Made by a program: the position numbers and the translations under genes. Below, piece by piece: positions 1 to 8,751 of a stretch of DNA of 21,515 nt (position 1 is its first letter; every line of letters begins with the position of its first letter). The DNA is from Folioceros fuciformis. Lineage: Eukaryota; Anthocerotophyta; Anthocerotopsida; Anthocerotales. Under the pieces are notes generated by a model. The model did not search any database. It saw nothing but the letters and a program-made list of their open reading frames with translations, and was not told the DNA's origin. Where the stretch lies: the NCBI GenBank assembly GCA_049999805.1, contig JBNGIO010003395.1:1-21515 (forward strand). The letters run 5' to 3'.

Positions 1-800
1 GACTCAGCCTATTATAGAGATGAGGCGACTTAGGCACTGAACGGCTATGGCTTTCGGCCGACAGGGACTCTTGTTATGCTCGGCAGATCCACCATTGTCA
101 AAGACGGAGCATTCGCTTACAGAATGAATAGAGAAATTGGGTGTAGGGGAGATCCTTTTGCCTGTTCCAAGCTCTCTATTTTGCGCCTCAACAGCTGCCA
201 TTCCGATCCCAGATTCTGAAATGTTTCTGTCGTGACCATCGTATGCCAAAGTGATGCTCTCCTTTTCACTGCAATCCGAAGAACCTTGCAGGACAGTGGA
301 AGTGCGATGCCAGGTGGAATTGAACTTAGCTGCCAAGTTTTCGAAGCAACCTTTGCTTGGAGTCTGAGAACCAGCGGGGCCTTATTCGCAATGCCCTGTC
401 TCCTTGGCAAGTTGATAGCAGATAGGATTCCAGGGCACTGGATTTCCCGCTGGACTGATCGACAATAGCAACAATGGTTGCCAAGCTGATACCNNNNNNN
501 NNNNNNNNNNNNNNNNNNNNNNNNNNNNNNNNNNNNNNNNNNNNNNNNNNNNNNNNNNNNNNNNNNNNNNNNNNNNNNNNNNNNNNNNNNNNNAAGCTGA
601 TACCTTCCCCACAAACCACAACTTGCGCAGTCTGTCGTGTCCAGAATGGGCCGGATTTTGTCCTTGAACTTGAACTACAAAGTGGCTCCATGGTGATCCG
701 GGCCGCCCTCAGGGACATCCAAGGTGCAGGGGCGGGACGCCCAGCGTCAACAAAGGAGCTCATAAGAAGGACCGCGGCACGGCCGTGTGATAATTGCAAG
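1..800 (-). pseudogene. Dynamin-related (DRP4/Mx-type) GTPase-domain pseudogene, partial
   Basis: Reverse-strand fragments in several frames match, in order, the GTPase domain of the dynamin gene at 1373-3993. They are the FKDKIRPILDT segment before the G domain (about 630-675), the P-loop segment DQSSGKSSALES (about 430-463), the switch I segment LPRRQGIANKAPL (about 365-410), the SDCSEKESIT segment (about 250-285) and the DxxG/ITRVP segment (about 60-120). Damage is extensive. There is an in-frame stop just before FKFKDKIRP, frameshifts near 604-640, about 425, about 335 and about 105, and a stop after the VPVGRKP segment near 50. The first P-loop glycine is replaced (VDQSSGKS instead of GDQSSGKS) and DLPG reads DLPS. 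These lesions exclude a working GTPase. The homology runs off the left edge, so the 3' part is unseen. It lies head-to-tail with the better-preserved copy and is a tandem-duplicate relic. Confidence 0.85.
494..593. other. Assembly gap of 100 N, probably a false gap
   Basis: Exactly 100 N, a conventional placeholder length. The 11 bases before the gap (483-493, aagctgatacc) are identical to the 11 bases after it (594-604). Collapsing the overlap gives a continuous reverse-strand reading EGISLATIVAIVDQSSGKSS, which aligns without gap to the same segment of the second dynamin copy. The true missing length is therefore likely zero. Confidence 0.85.
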
Positions 801-1372
801 AAGTGAGTTAGGCGAGATTAGCTAGCATTATGTTTATGTAAGAACGTTAACAGGCAAGTCCGCAGGCCTCCAATTTCATCATCGCTTCTCGAGGCCGGTA
901 GGTTGATGCATCCTCACAACCCTTTAGGCCTAGCATGATTGCACTACTTAGTGGGTTGGTGTCGTTCAGTAGCGACTTCAATTGGAACCGCCAGAATGCG
1001 AAGCAACTAAATCTCAACAATCTTCAGACTCTGAAGTGGTGTCACCAGCGTGCACCTGCCTCGTTGCTCAAAGAGTCCTTGTCGAGATGTGGACGAAGCG
1101 AAGGCCCCGCAAAATTCTCTAACCTACTCATTCTCCACTCACCTTCCTACCTTGACCCGCTGATTCATCTTTTCCTCACAAGGCATGGTTTGACGTCACA
1201 TGCATACGAAGGCAACCCTACTGCAGCACTTGGTGCAGCAGAAGGCAAATTGAAATTGTTCTGCATTGCGAGCTGAAATGTCATGTTGCAACCATGATCC
1301 AAGTTTGTTGTGTAATACCAAGCTACACTGTGTAAGGTCGTAGCTGGAGTCGCAAAGTATCACACTCTGATA
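801..1372. other. Intergenic stretch between dynamin copies with a BSD-gene relic
   Basis: No convincing gene. An open frame at 935-1276 (+) has no recognisable domain and is treated as chance. The only interpretable content is at about 1011-1080. There, 1052-1073 is identical over 22 bases to 8999-9020 of the BSD-domain gene, and the flank continues to match imperfectly (GTCCT, TC-AG). Bases 1013-1032 resemble 8792-8811 (TCAAC-AATC-TCAGACTC). The two blocks are in the same order and orientation as in the intact gene, with about 165 bp deleted between them. This is a small decayed copy of the BSD gene's 3' coding exon. Confidence 0.6.
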
Positions 1373-3993
1373 CTACAAACCATCAGCCATGGCCGTGGCC
1401 AGTTGTAAGCTTTGGCTGAGGACATCGATGCTGTGATTGAGTTGCTTTCGTTTCTCTGCCAAAGCAACATCTTCTGCCATCATGCCAACCATGTTCACGT
1501 TTGAAGAAGCTATGCTGGCCAACTTGTCCTGAACATCTTGTATCATGGCTTGCTGCAGAGAATAATTGATCTCGTGAGGGAGTACGTCCCCAATCCTCCT
1601 TTTGACCACTGTCCAGTAAGCTGCCAGGGATACCTTGATGTCCAATGCCGTCTGCAAAGCCGCAATTGCGACGTAAGATATGACCCGCAGCCACCTACCG
1701 ACGTTTACGGTCTATCTAGCCAGATAGAGTAACGTCAACACATCTCAAAGTACCTGATACTCTGCCTCCGTGGTTGGATACGTTGCTTCCGTTGGATCGA
1801 CGTGCAAAAGGTCGTCGCCATTCAGTGTGCTGGACTCGCCCCTAGTGAAAACTCGAGTCGATTTCCTGTTGGATTCAAGCTTTGCTTGTGCTGCTCGAAC
1901 AATTTCCATGTAGAGCTTGTTTCGGGTGTAGGTGACTCCTCTCTCTTTGGAGAGCATATTTCGCATGAATTTCTCGCACCTTTCTCGGCAGCTTTGAATA
2001 ACGTTACGGGCCGCCGCTTGACTCGTTTGTCTCAGTATCGGATATCCTTCAGTGCACTCCGTGATCACCTGAGCAACCCGACATAGAGAAGCCTGTCAAA
2101 AAGCTACAAGCCTCTAGACCCCATCACTGACAATTCATCCAGAATTCTGAGGGCCGGTTCTGAAACTAGAAGACAAGTCGTAAGAACAATGCACCTGCGT
2201 CTGCACGGTTTCTGCATAGTCGTGAACCACCTTCACGAGTTTTTCACTTTTTTCGGAGATCTTATCGAGCTCCTCACGCAACAGGGTTGTGAATAGGTGC
2301 GTTGGGAGAAAAATTGGCAGACAGTCCTTTGCTTTCCGACATGCGGGATACAATGTGTTTCGTATGAGCCTTTTCCATCAAGTTCGCCCCGGACCCCTCA
2401 AGGAAGCGAGTGAATGCTGGCAAAGTACAACAGGGTCACCCATATCACAAGAAAGGACACATTTTTTTGACGTAAAAGAAAAAAAATCACGCAGTACCAA
2501 CCTGCAAACATCTCATCAAGCCTTGCGGTGTAATGCAAGTCGGCTTGAGGATGCTTTTCGAATTCGCCATGGAGAACGAGATTCTTCACAATTTCGGTCC
2601 TGCTCATCATGAACGCCATGAAAGCCGGGCCAGCATGCTCCACCTTTGGAGGCAATGCTTCCATCTCTTTTTCTTTCAACCTGAGTTCTGGTACAAGAAA
2701 GTTGAACACGAGATGAAGGGTTGTGAAAAGGATGACCATGTTTGCAACGGCAAGACTTAGAAGTTGAGTGAAATCGTGACCAGGGACTCTACTTTTCCTC
2801 ATCTGCTCGATGATCTTTGGTAGGCATTTCGCGATGCTGTTGGCCTGGATCTTGGTCAGGCGGTCAGAAAGGGCAGGGACGCCCACAATGGATTTGTCCA
2901 GCTTGGACAAGAGCTCATGAGACTCAAAGAGCTTCTTCTCAGCCTGCCTGGCTTGTTCGTGGGTCTCAGCATCTGCAACCCTGTTCCGCACACAGATGTA
3001 ACCAAGGCCGATTTTCACTGCGTTTGTTGCGACCTTCTCCAAGAGGCCCTCGAGATTCTGGTCGACCTGGACATACGCATCCAGATTGTATGAATGGCTG
3101 AAACACATTGCTCCAACACAAGTGAGATGTACGCCCAAAACAGCAGCTACTGAAAGCAAGAAACATCGGATGCACTATTGATCACCTTCGTCACTACAGC
3201 CAATGTCCTTTCTCCATCTCTATCTGCCTGCTGGGACATTCTGATGGACTCGCAAGTCGGAAAGTCTACGTTTGCTGGGATAACATTCAGGATGATAGTA
3301 TCATCAGAAGTGATATATTTTCGGATGATTTTCGCGATCTGCTCGTAGATGTCCTCCGGCTGTCCGAAGACAGGAACTCGTGTTATGCCATGCAGGTCCA
3401 CCATGGTCAAATCTGGGGCATTTGCTTTCCGGATACGAAGAGAGATGGGCGTGGAAGAAATGCTTTTCCCGGTTCCAGCCACCGCATCTTGTGCTTCGAC
3501 TACCGCCATCTCGATGTCCTCTTCTGAAATCATCTGCCCTCCGCCGTCGTACTCGATTGTGATGCTCTCCTCTTGGCTGCAATCCGAAGAAAGATGCCAG
3601 TTGATATCTCCGGAAGATAAAGTTGTCTTTGTCAGCGAATTGAAGCTAAACTCGTATGCGTGCCTTGCTTGGAGCATGATAACCAGCGGGGCTCTGGTTG
3701 CAATGCCCTGTCCCCGGGGCAAGCGAATGCCAGCTAAGGACTCCAGGACGCTGGATTTTCCACTGGATTGATCGCCAACAACAACAATGATTGGAAGGCT
3801 TATTCCCTCCTCCATCAACTCCCAAATTGCGAATCCTATCGATAGTGTCCAGAATGGGCCGGATTTTTTCCTTGAACTTGCACTCCAGATCGGTTCCATC
3901 CAGTCCTGACTCGTCCTGAGGGGCATCCGCAGGTTCGGCTGGAAATGCAGCCCTCTTTGCATCGACGAGTCCCATGGTCCGTGCCGGTGGCAT
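1373..3993 (-). CDS. Dynamin-related protein, DRP4/Mx-like, six exons, two frameshifts
   Basis: Large GTPase of the dynamin superfamily, expected to polymerise on and remodel membranes. Inferred exons (minus strand): 3993-3186, 3066-2793, 2687-2502, 2416-2195, 2068-1754 and 1651-1373 (TAG), all with GT-AG introns of 85-126 bp. The product would be about 693 aa, the usual DRP4 size. G-domain motifs are the P-loop GDQSSGKS (about residue 72), switch I LPRGQGIATRAPL, DLHG (about 198, normally DLPG), ITRVP, and TKVD formed across intron 1. The middle/stalk region follows (GLLEKV, IGLGY, SIVGVPALSDRL, ITECTEGYPIL), then a C-terminal GED in the last exon. No PH or proline-rich domain is present. 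Two single extra bases break the frame: one in the GGG at about 3821-3823, between RIRNL and ELMEEGIS, and one near 2320-2324 before LPIFLP. All splice sites and phases are otherwise intact. It is either a recently inactivated gene or an active gene with assembly indels. The start could also be the next ATG at 3975, which has a better context. Confidence 0.85.
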
Positions 3994-4372
3994 GAAGAAA
4001 TGGAAAGGGCTCTCAGAGATGAGCAGGAGAAGTCCTTCATTTACGCCCCCTACAGATTCCTTTTGTACATCCTTGTGGCAGACGGTGGTTTTTCTTTAAT
4101 CAGTAATTGGCGCGGTAGGTTGTTGTTGGCCAGTGTCCAACGACTCCCAGCGGGCACCGCTACCACCAGGCCAAGCCTTCGAGACAAAACATTATTGGAG
4201 GAGTTACTTAGCCTTGATAGAGGTTTGGATGTTTGTTGTGACTCTATAAGCATAGAAAGGGCAACAAGGTAGGACATGTTTGAACGTTGGATGTCATTCT
4301 AAATAAATATTTTTTTTATTTTTTTATTAATGAAAAAGAAATAAAAGCCCTATATACTCCAAAGATTGAAGG
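3994..4372. other. Upstream flank of the dynamin gene
   Basis: 5' flank or leader of the minus-strand dynamin gene. It contains an AT-rich tract at about 4296-4335 (runs of T and ATAAATATTT) that could hold its promoter, but no unambiguous element was recognised. The open frames here have no recognisable domain. Confidence 0.4.
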
Positions 4373-4641
4373 AAAGACCAAAAGGTACTAAACTAAGTGT
4401 CTCTTTTCATTTGGTTGAAACAAAACTAAAACTACTAAAAACAGGATATTCTCCTTTTGGTGCGAGGAAAGATTCCCAATTAGTTTTGGCCCTCCCCTCC
4501 TCAAGCAAGCCAAAGACCAAAAGGGTACTAAACTAAGCGTCTCTTTTCATGTGGTTGAAACAAAACCAAAACTACTAAAAATAGGATATTCTCCTTTCGG
4601 TGCGAGGAAAGATTCCCAATTAGTTTTGGCCCTCCCCTCCT
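4373..4641 (+). repeat. Tandem duplication of a ~128-bp subterminal repeat
   Basis: Two near-identical direct copies, 4373-4501 and 4512-4641, with a period of about 139-140 bp. Each starts AAAGACCAAAAGG(G)TACTAAACTA, contains TGGTTGAAAC.AAAC.AAAACTAC and TATTCTCCTTT, and ends TTTTGGCCCTCCCCTCCT. They differ by only a few substitutions and one extra G, so the duplication is young. They lie at the left end of the Harbinger-like element and are probably its subterminal repeats. Confidence 0.85.
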
Positions 4642-4678
4642 TTGTGCTTTTCGTGCCAATATTTGGCACCCTGACGGG

Positions 4679-4932
4679 CTATGGGCAATGCCTTTCACCA
4701 AGGCATGCCATCGCTTTGTGGAGCAGCCACATTGTTTCTTCTCCATTGTAGAGATTGTCACGCACTGCGGTTGTCGCAAAGCACATTGGAGCTATCAACT
4801 CTTGGTTCTTGATTCCCAGCAACCTCCTCTTCAATTGCAACAATTTTTTCTGCCTTCCTCTTAGCAGCATCACGCTGAGAGGTCTCCATTGCCTTTGTAG
4901 TTCCACATAGACCTCTTTCTCCCTTTGCTCCA
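4679..4932. other. Left internal region of the Harbinger element, unrecognised coding-like stretch
   Basis: A reverse-strand frame at 4679-4954 is open and Glu/Lys/Arg rich. It could be a captured or rearranged coding fragment. No family was recognised. It overlaps the beginning of the forward Myb-like ORF and both cannot be functional as read. Confidence 0.25.
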
Positions 4933-5650
4933 TTGGCTCCATCTCCAACAACACGAATGTCTTGGAAAAACAATAATTGCCTCGTGCTTCAAGCAGTTGT
5001 GAGAATCAAAGAAGAGAAATGGGCATTTGGTGGCGTAAAGAAGAAGATGAAGTCCGCAATGGTGAGGAGGGATGCAATAGCTGCTTATTGTGTGAAGCAT
5101 GGCACCAATGCTTCCTTTGACCAGTGCAAATCCAAGTGGGAACTGTTACGGCAACAATGGAAGAATATTTCTAATTGTAGTCGACATGGAATGCGAAGTG
5201 GTCACTTAGACTAATGGAGAATGACTTAATTAAATAGGAAAGATAAAATTTGCGTATGGACTTCAACCTGGAATTGTATTAAACCATTGCAGCTTGGATG
5301 GTGGTTGTGAACTCAGCTGTTTACCCTCCAAATGATATGATTGTCAACTCCAATTTTTTGCACACTCCAGGTACTTTAAGTTGCTCAACGATACCTACTA
5401 AGTAAATCTCCGGTTCTCAACAAGATGCTTCAAGTGAGCCCATAGTGGAGGCATCAAAAGCTCCAGCAAATCCCCAACAATGGATAATGAAGACAACTAA
5501 GCGTAGAAAATTAAAGGAGAAGACCGTTAATACCACGTTGTACACAATTACTCAATCATTTGTCCAAGCTCTCCGTGTTGTTGAAGACAAGAGAGGCATG
5601 GATCATACTAAGAGCATGCAGCTAACTGGATACAAGGAAGCATGAGGAGT
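4933..5650 (+). pseudogene. Harbinger-associated Myb/SANT-like (trihelix-type) protein, broken
   Basis: In 4933-5214 the frame reads a Myb/SANT-like three-helix domain. Visible segments are VLQAVVRIKEEKWAFGG, KKKMKSAMVRRDAIAAYC and QCKSKWELLRQQWKNI, with the spaced tryptophans and the QC-KW signature typical of the DNA-binding partner encoded by plant PIF/Harbinger elements. A stop follows at about 5212, and further stops and frame changes run to a second open piece at 5445-5645 rich in Lys (TTKRRKLKEK), which could be the C-terminal tail. The next frame downstream (about 5640-5740) reads an amphipathic stretch (DMVYVVNNMVEVNREL), as such tails often do. In active elements this protein helps the transposase bind the ends or enter the nucleus. 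Here it is disrupted. The intended start is uncertain. Confidence 0.6.
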
Positions 5651-5863
5651 TGTTACAATGCAACGAAGACATGGTTTACGTGGTGAACAATATGGTGGAA
5701 GTTAATAGAGAGCTTGGGCTTGGTTTTGTTGCAACTTAATGGAAAATTCGAGGTGGCCTTCTCAAGCTAAGTGATAAATTATGATCTGTTGGTTGTGGTC
5801 TATAAAATGAACTTTAGATTCAAATGAAAATTGGAAACTTGTTGAAGTAAGTTATGGAATTAG

Positions 5864-6410
5864 ACAAGGTAGAGACCATGTTGCATGATTCATGTAATGG
5901 CAAATCTTTAAAAAAATTTATCTTCCTCTCTATGCAACGAAACTCAAAAAATGTACTCTTGTTGGAAAGCTCTTATCAAGAGCTACATGGTAGTATAACA
6001 AATATTCTAATGCAAGGTGTAAATAGAGAGTTACAAGCACTAGACTATACCACGCTGCATAATTTACGTAATGGCAAATTTTGAGAAATTCGTATCTCCC
6101 TTCAGATGCCATGAAACTCAAGAAATGTACACTTGTTGAAAAGCTATTGTCAAGAGCTACATGGTGATATAAAAATCATTGTAATGAAAGGTGTGCACAA
6201 AGAGTTACGAGCACAGGACTAAGCAGGAACTACGTTGCATGATTCATGTGATGGCAAATCTTTAGAAATTCATATCTTCCTCCAAATGCAACTAAACTCA
6301 AGCAATGTACACTAGTTGAAAAGCTCTTGTCAAGAGCTACATGGTGGTATAAAAATTAATGTGATACAAGTTTTGTAGGGAGAGTTATAAACAATGGGTG
6401 AAGAGAAACC
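5864..6410 (+). repeat. Three tandem copies of a 174-180-bp unit with an internal palindrome
   Basis: The anchor AGAGCTACATGG recurs at 5979, 6153 and 6333 (spacings 174 and 180). Around each anchor the same order recurs: TTGCATGATTCATGTAATGGCAAAT-like, then ACTCAA.AAATGTAC, then a palindromic AGCTCTTG-T-CAAGAGCT core, then AGAGTTA near the end. The palindrome is perfect in the third unit (8-bp arms, 1-bp loop) and has one mismatch in the others. The divergence shows an old amplification inside the transposon, and no coding potential is conserved between units. Confidence 0.85.
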
Positions 6411-6489
6411 AAGTTGCACACTTCAAACGTGAACCAACTTTTCAAGTGAATATCAAACTCTGGTTGAAACCAAACTAAAACCACATAGG

Positions 6490-7649
6490 CTTGTTTCAAA
6501 GCCCTTCTATGGAGTTACTATATAGGGCTACTCGTTGAGGTCGAAATCATGCTTCTTCTACCATAAGACAAGAGCTAGCTAATCCCGTAAACTTTCCCCT
6601 ACGGGATTTGTGGCCCTTGCATTTGGAACTCTAATGTAGTGAGGATCGTGCTCAGGGATTATGGTCAACATTACTATCTTGCATATCAATATTAATGTTA
6701 TGTAGTATACAACAGTAGAATTGCCAACAACAGAATACAACAACCAACGTGGCAACTTGCTTTGGATCTGGTGAAACTGAATATTTGTTCAAGATATGCC
6801 ATGTACCTTTCAGATGTCCAAATGCCCTTTCTATGACAGTCTTGCTTTAGTTGTATTTATAGTTGAAGGACTCCTTGAACATGCTCAAGTTTCTACTAAG
6901 GAAGTGAACAATGAGTAAAGAAAGTAATGGAAAATCGGCATCACCAATTATATACTCTTGGATTCTATGAGGTCCAATAAGTATATCAGATCCATGAAGT
7001 TACTCCTTGTCTTCTACTAGTTGGTATAGGCTAGAATAATTAAGAGCTTTATAATCATTTACACTTCCTGGCAAGAAGTGAGTGACCACACAAACCTCCA
7101 CACCACCTTACGCAAGGTTGACTCGGCTACACAAAACAATTCAGCAACAACTTTGAGAGAATCTCAAGTCCCCAATCTTGTGAGAACCATAGTTACCTGT
7201 TTTGCAACATGCAACTTACAGTTTGGCAAGGTAATGAGACATGGAGGGAGATGTCTAGTAAAGTCAAGAGCAACAACACTACAGATGTAATTGAATGTAG
7301 TTGGAGAGACTTTGATCATCTCTCTCCAACGGTCAAGATCTCCACTTAGAACAATGGTCATAAACGTTTCCCACCAATGAAGTGATCGTGGTTTGATGTA
7401 GTACATACCTACCCTTCTCTCAAGCTTCCAGTGCAATCAAGCTGATGTGCATATGAGTAGCCACATTGTGGTGAGGAGGGTGTCTTCCTCATTTGCCACT
7501 CTCGTTGGGGAAGAACACAAACATGGACATTTCGTAGACAAAAAGCTCGCTTGTAGATGTAGTTGCGACGCTGTGTACTGAGCGCTTGGGATTGTGACCA
7601 CAGCGGCCATCATAGCTCCGAGAATCAGGTGCTCTTGACGATCAGCCAT
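6490..7649 (-). pseudogene. PIF/Harbinger transposase (DDE_Tnp_4-like), inactivated
   Basis: Read on the minus strand from ATG at 7649. The N-terminal part is followed by a conserved stretch with YIKPRSLHWWETFM, DRWREMIKVSPTTFNYIC, CKLHVAKQVTMVLTRLGT and then DSLKVVAELFCVAEST, the helix-turn-helix-like region of plant Harbinger transposases. Downstream come LPGSVNDYKAL, IIGDADFPLL (second catalytic Asp) and IERAFGHLKGTWHIL (catalytic Glu). Lesions are an in-frame TGA at 7437-7439, a TGA at 7164-7166 where the family has Gly (RLGTGDS), and stops after VEDKE and after FNYKYN. A frame change at about 7075 joins the FVWSLTS segment directly to LPGSVNDY. The expected 80-90 residues carrying the first catalytic Asp are missing there, so the protein cannot be active. 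It is divergently placed to the Myb-like ORF, as usual for the family. Confidence 0.8.
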
Positions 7650-8011
7650 GATCGCGCTAACAAAAAAGAACTAATTTATGAGGTGCTCTCAATGACAAAG
7701 AAGTAGTTCTGAGGTGCACCATCGGAAGCAGCATTTCATCCCAATGAGTGCCCTCTAAATCCAGCACTTTTTAGCCACATGCACAGTGTTATGGAACATA
7801 GAAAGTGCCCTAAAACTTATTTGTCCAAATTAATTTGGGTACACATGGAAAGCAACTCTAAGAAAAGGAGAATACAATAGCGGATGTGAATCTAAACTAT
7901 AAGCCTTGAAAGGAGAATAAGGTGAAATATAAGCCTAGAAAGAAGAATTCTATTGGAATTAAGGAGGATAGACTACCCACCTAAAAGTACCAACTTGCTT
8001 TGCTTTGGCTT

Positions 8012-8751
8012 TTCTTGTCAATATGAGACATCCCGAAAGAGAGTCATATCCCGGTCCAAAATTTTGTATACTGAACAAAATATGAATGAAAAATAAATAA
8101 AATCAATGGTCGTCATTTCAGCCAATAAGGTAGTGAAATTCCCATGCAGGTCGAAGATGGGAGTTTCAAGACATTTCAGGATCTACGAACGGAGTTTTTT
8201 CTTAGTAAGAAGATGGTCAATAGAGAGACATGTGATTGCGGAAGTAATGAGATAATTTTCAGGAAAGAACGCAACACTCGAGTTTGAATGTGGAAACCCA
8301 CAGTGCAATGTCAATTCTTGCAGTTATTTAATCAGTCGGGACGACACACAAGCTCAAACTAAGAGGGGACTTGAATCCCACCTTACATGAGAACTGGCCA
8401 TTCCACCAGAGTGAGCACACTTATTCTGTGCATTTATGGCATAAGTTACCTGCGAGTATTGCGAACTGCACCAAATGGTTCTTCACAATCCAGCCGCCTG
8501 AGAGGGTGACACCGCTTCCAGGTGCTGACCAGCTTCTTCCAGAGCAGAGCCCCCAGGGCTTTCGTCAGAACGAAAGCTTACTCGCCAATGCAGGATAACG
8601 GACCTCCATTATGTACAACGGCATTTACGGGGTCTGCCATCCCAGATAGCTAACGCTAGCTCCAACTCCCTAAACCCATTAGAACAATTGAAACTCTAAG
8701 GCAATTGTGAGCAAGCTTCATTCCTGTGAGGCTCATGCCAATCGCGATATA
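8012..8751. other. Flank between the transposon and the BSD gene
   Basis: Contains the presumed 3' UTR and downstream flank of the minus-strand BSD gene. No gene was recognised. The open frame at 8371-8598 has no domain and is considered chance. Confidence 0.4.

Larger units (their letters stand above)
4373..8011. mobile_element. PIF/Harbinger-like DNA transposon, non-autonomous remnant
   Basis: Defined by two Harbinger-type gene relics in divergent arrangement: a Myb/SANT-like ORF (about 4933-5650, +) and a DDE_Tnp_4-type transposase (about 6490-7649, -). Candidate ends are inverted. AAGCCAAAGACCAAAAGGGTACT at 4507-4529 resembles the reverse complement of 7986-8011. Inside these, TATTCTCCTTT (4447-4457 and 4587-4597) occurs as its reverse complement at 7864-7874 and 7909-7919. 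No clean 3-bp TWA target duplication was identified, so the boundaries are approximate. Both coding relics carry stops, so the element cannot move by itself. The transposon class is well supported by the proteins. The exact limits are inference. Confidence 0.65.

Noticed and set aside
935-1276. A 113-codon forward frame as a gene
   Set aside because: No domain was recognised, and part of it overlaps the BSD-gene relic on the other strand.
3349-3771. A forward open frame opposite the dynamin G domain
   Set aside because: The reverse strand carries the recognisable GTPase motifs. The forward reading has none.
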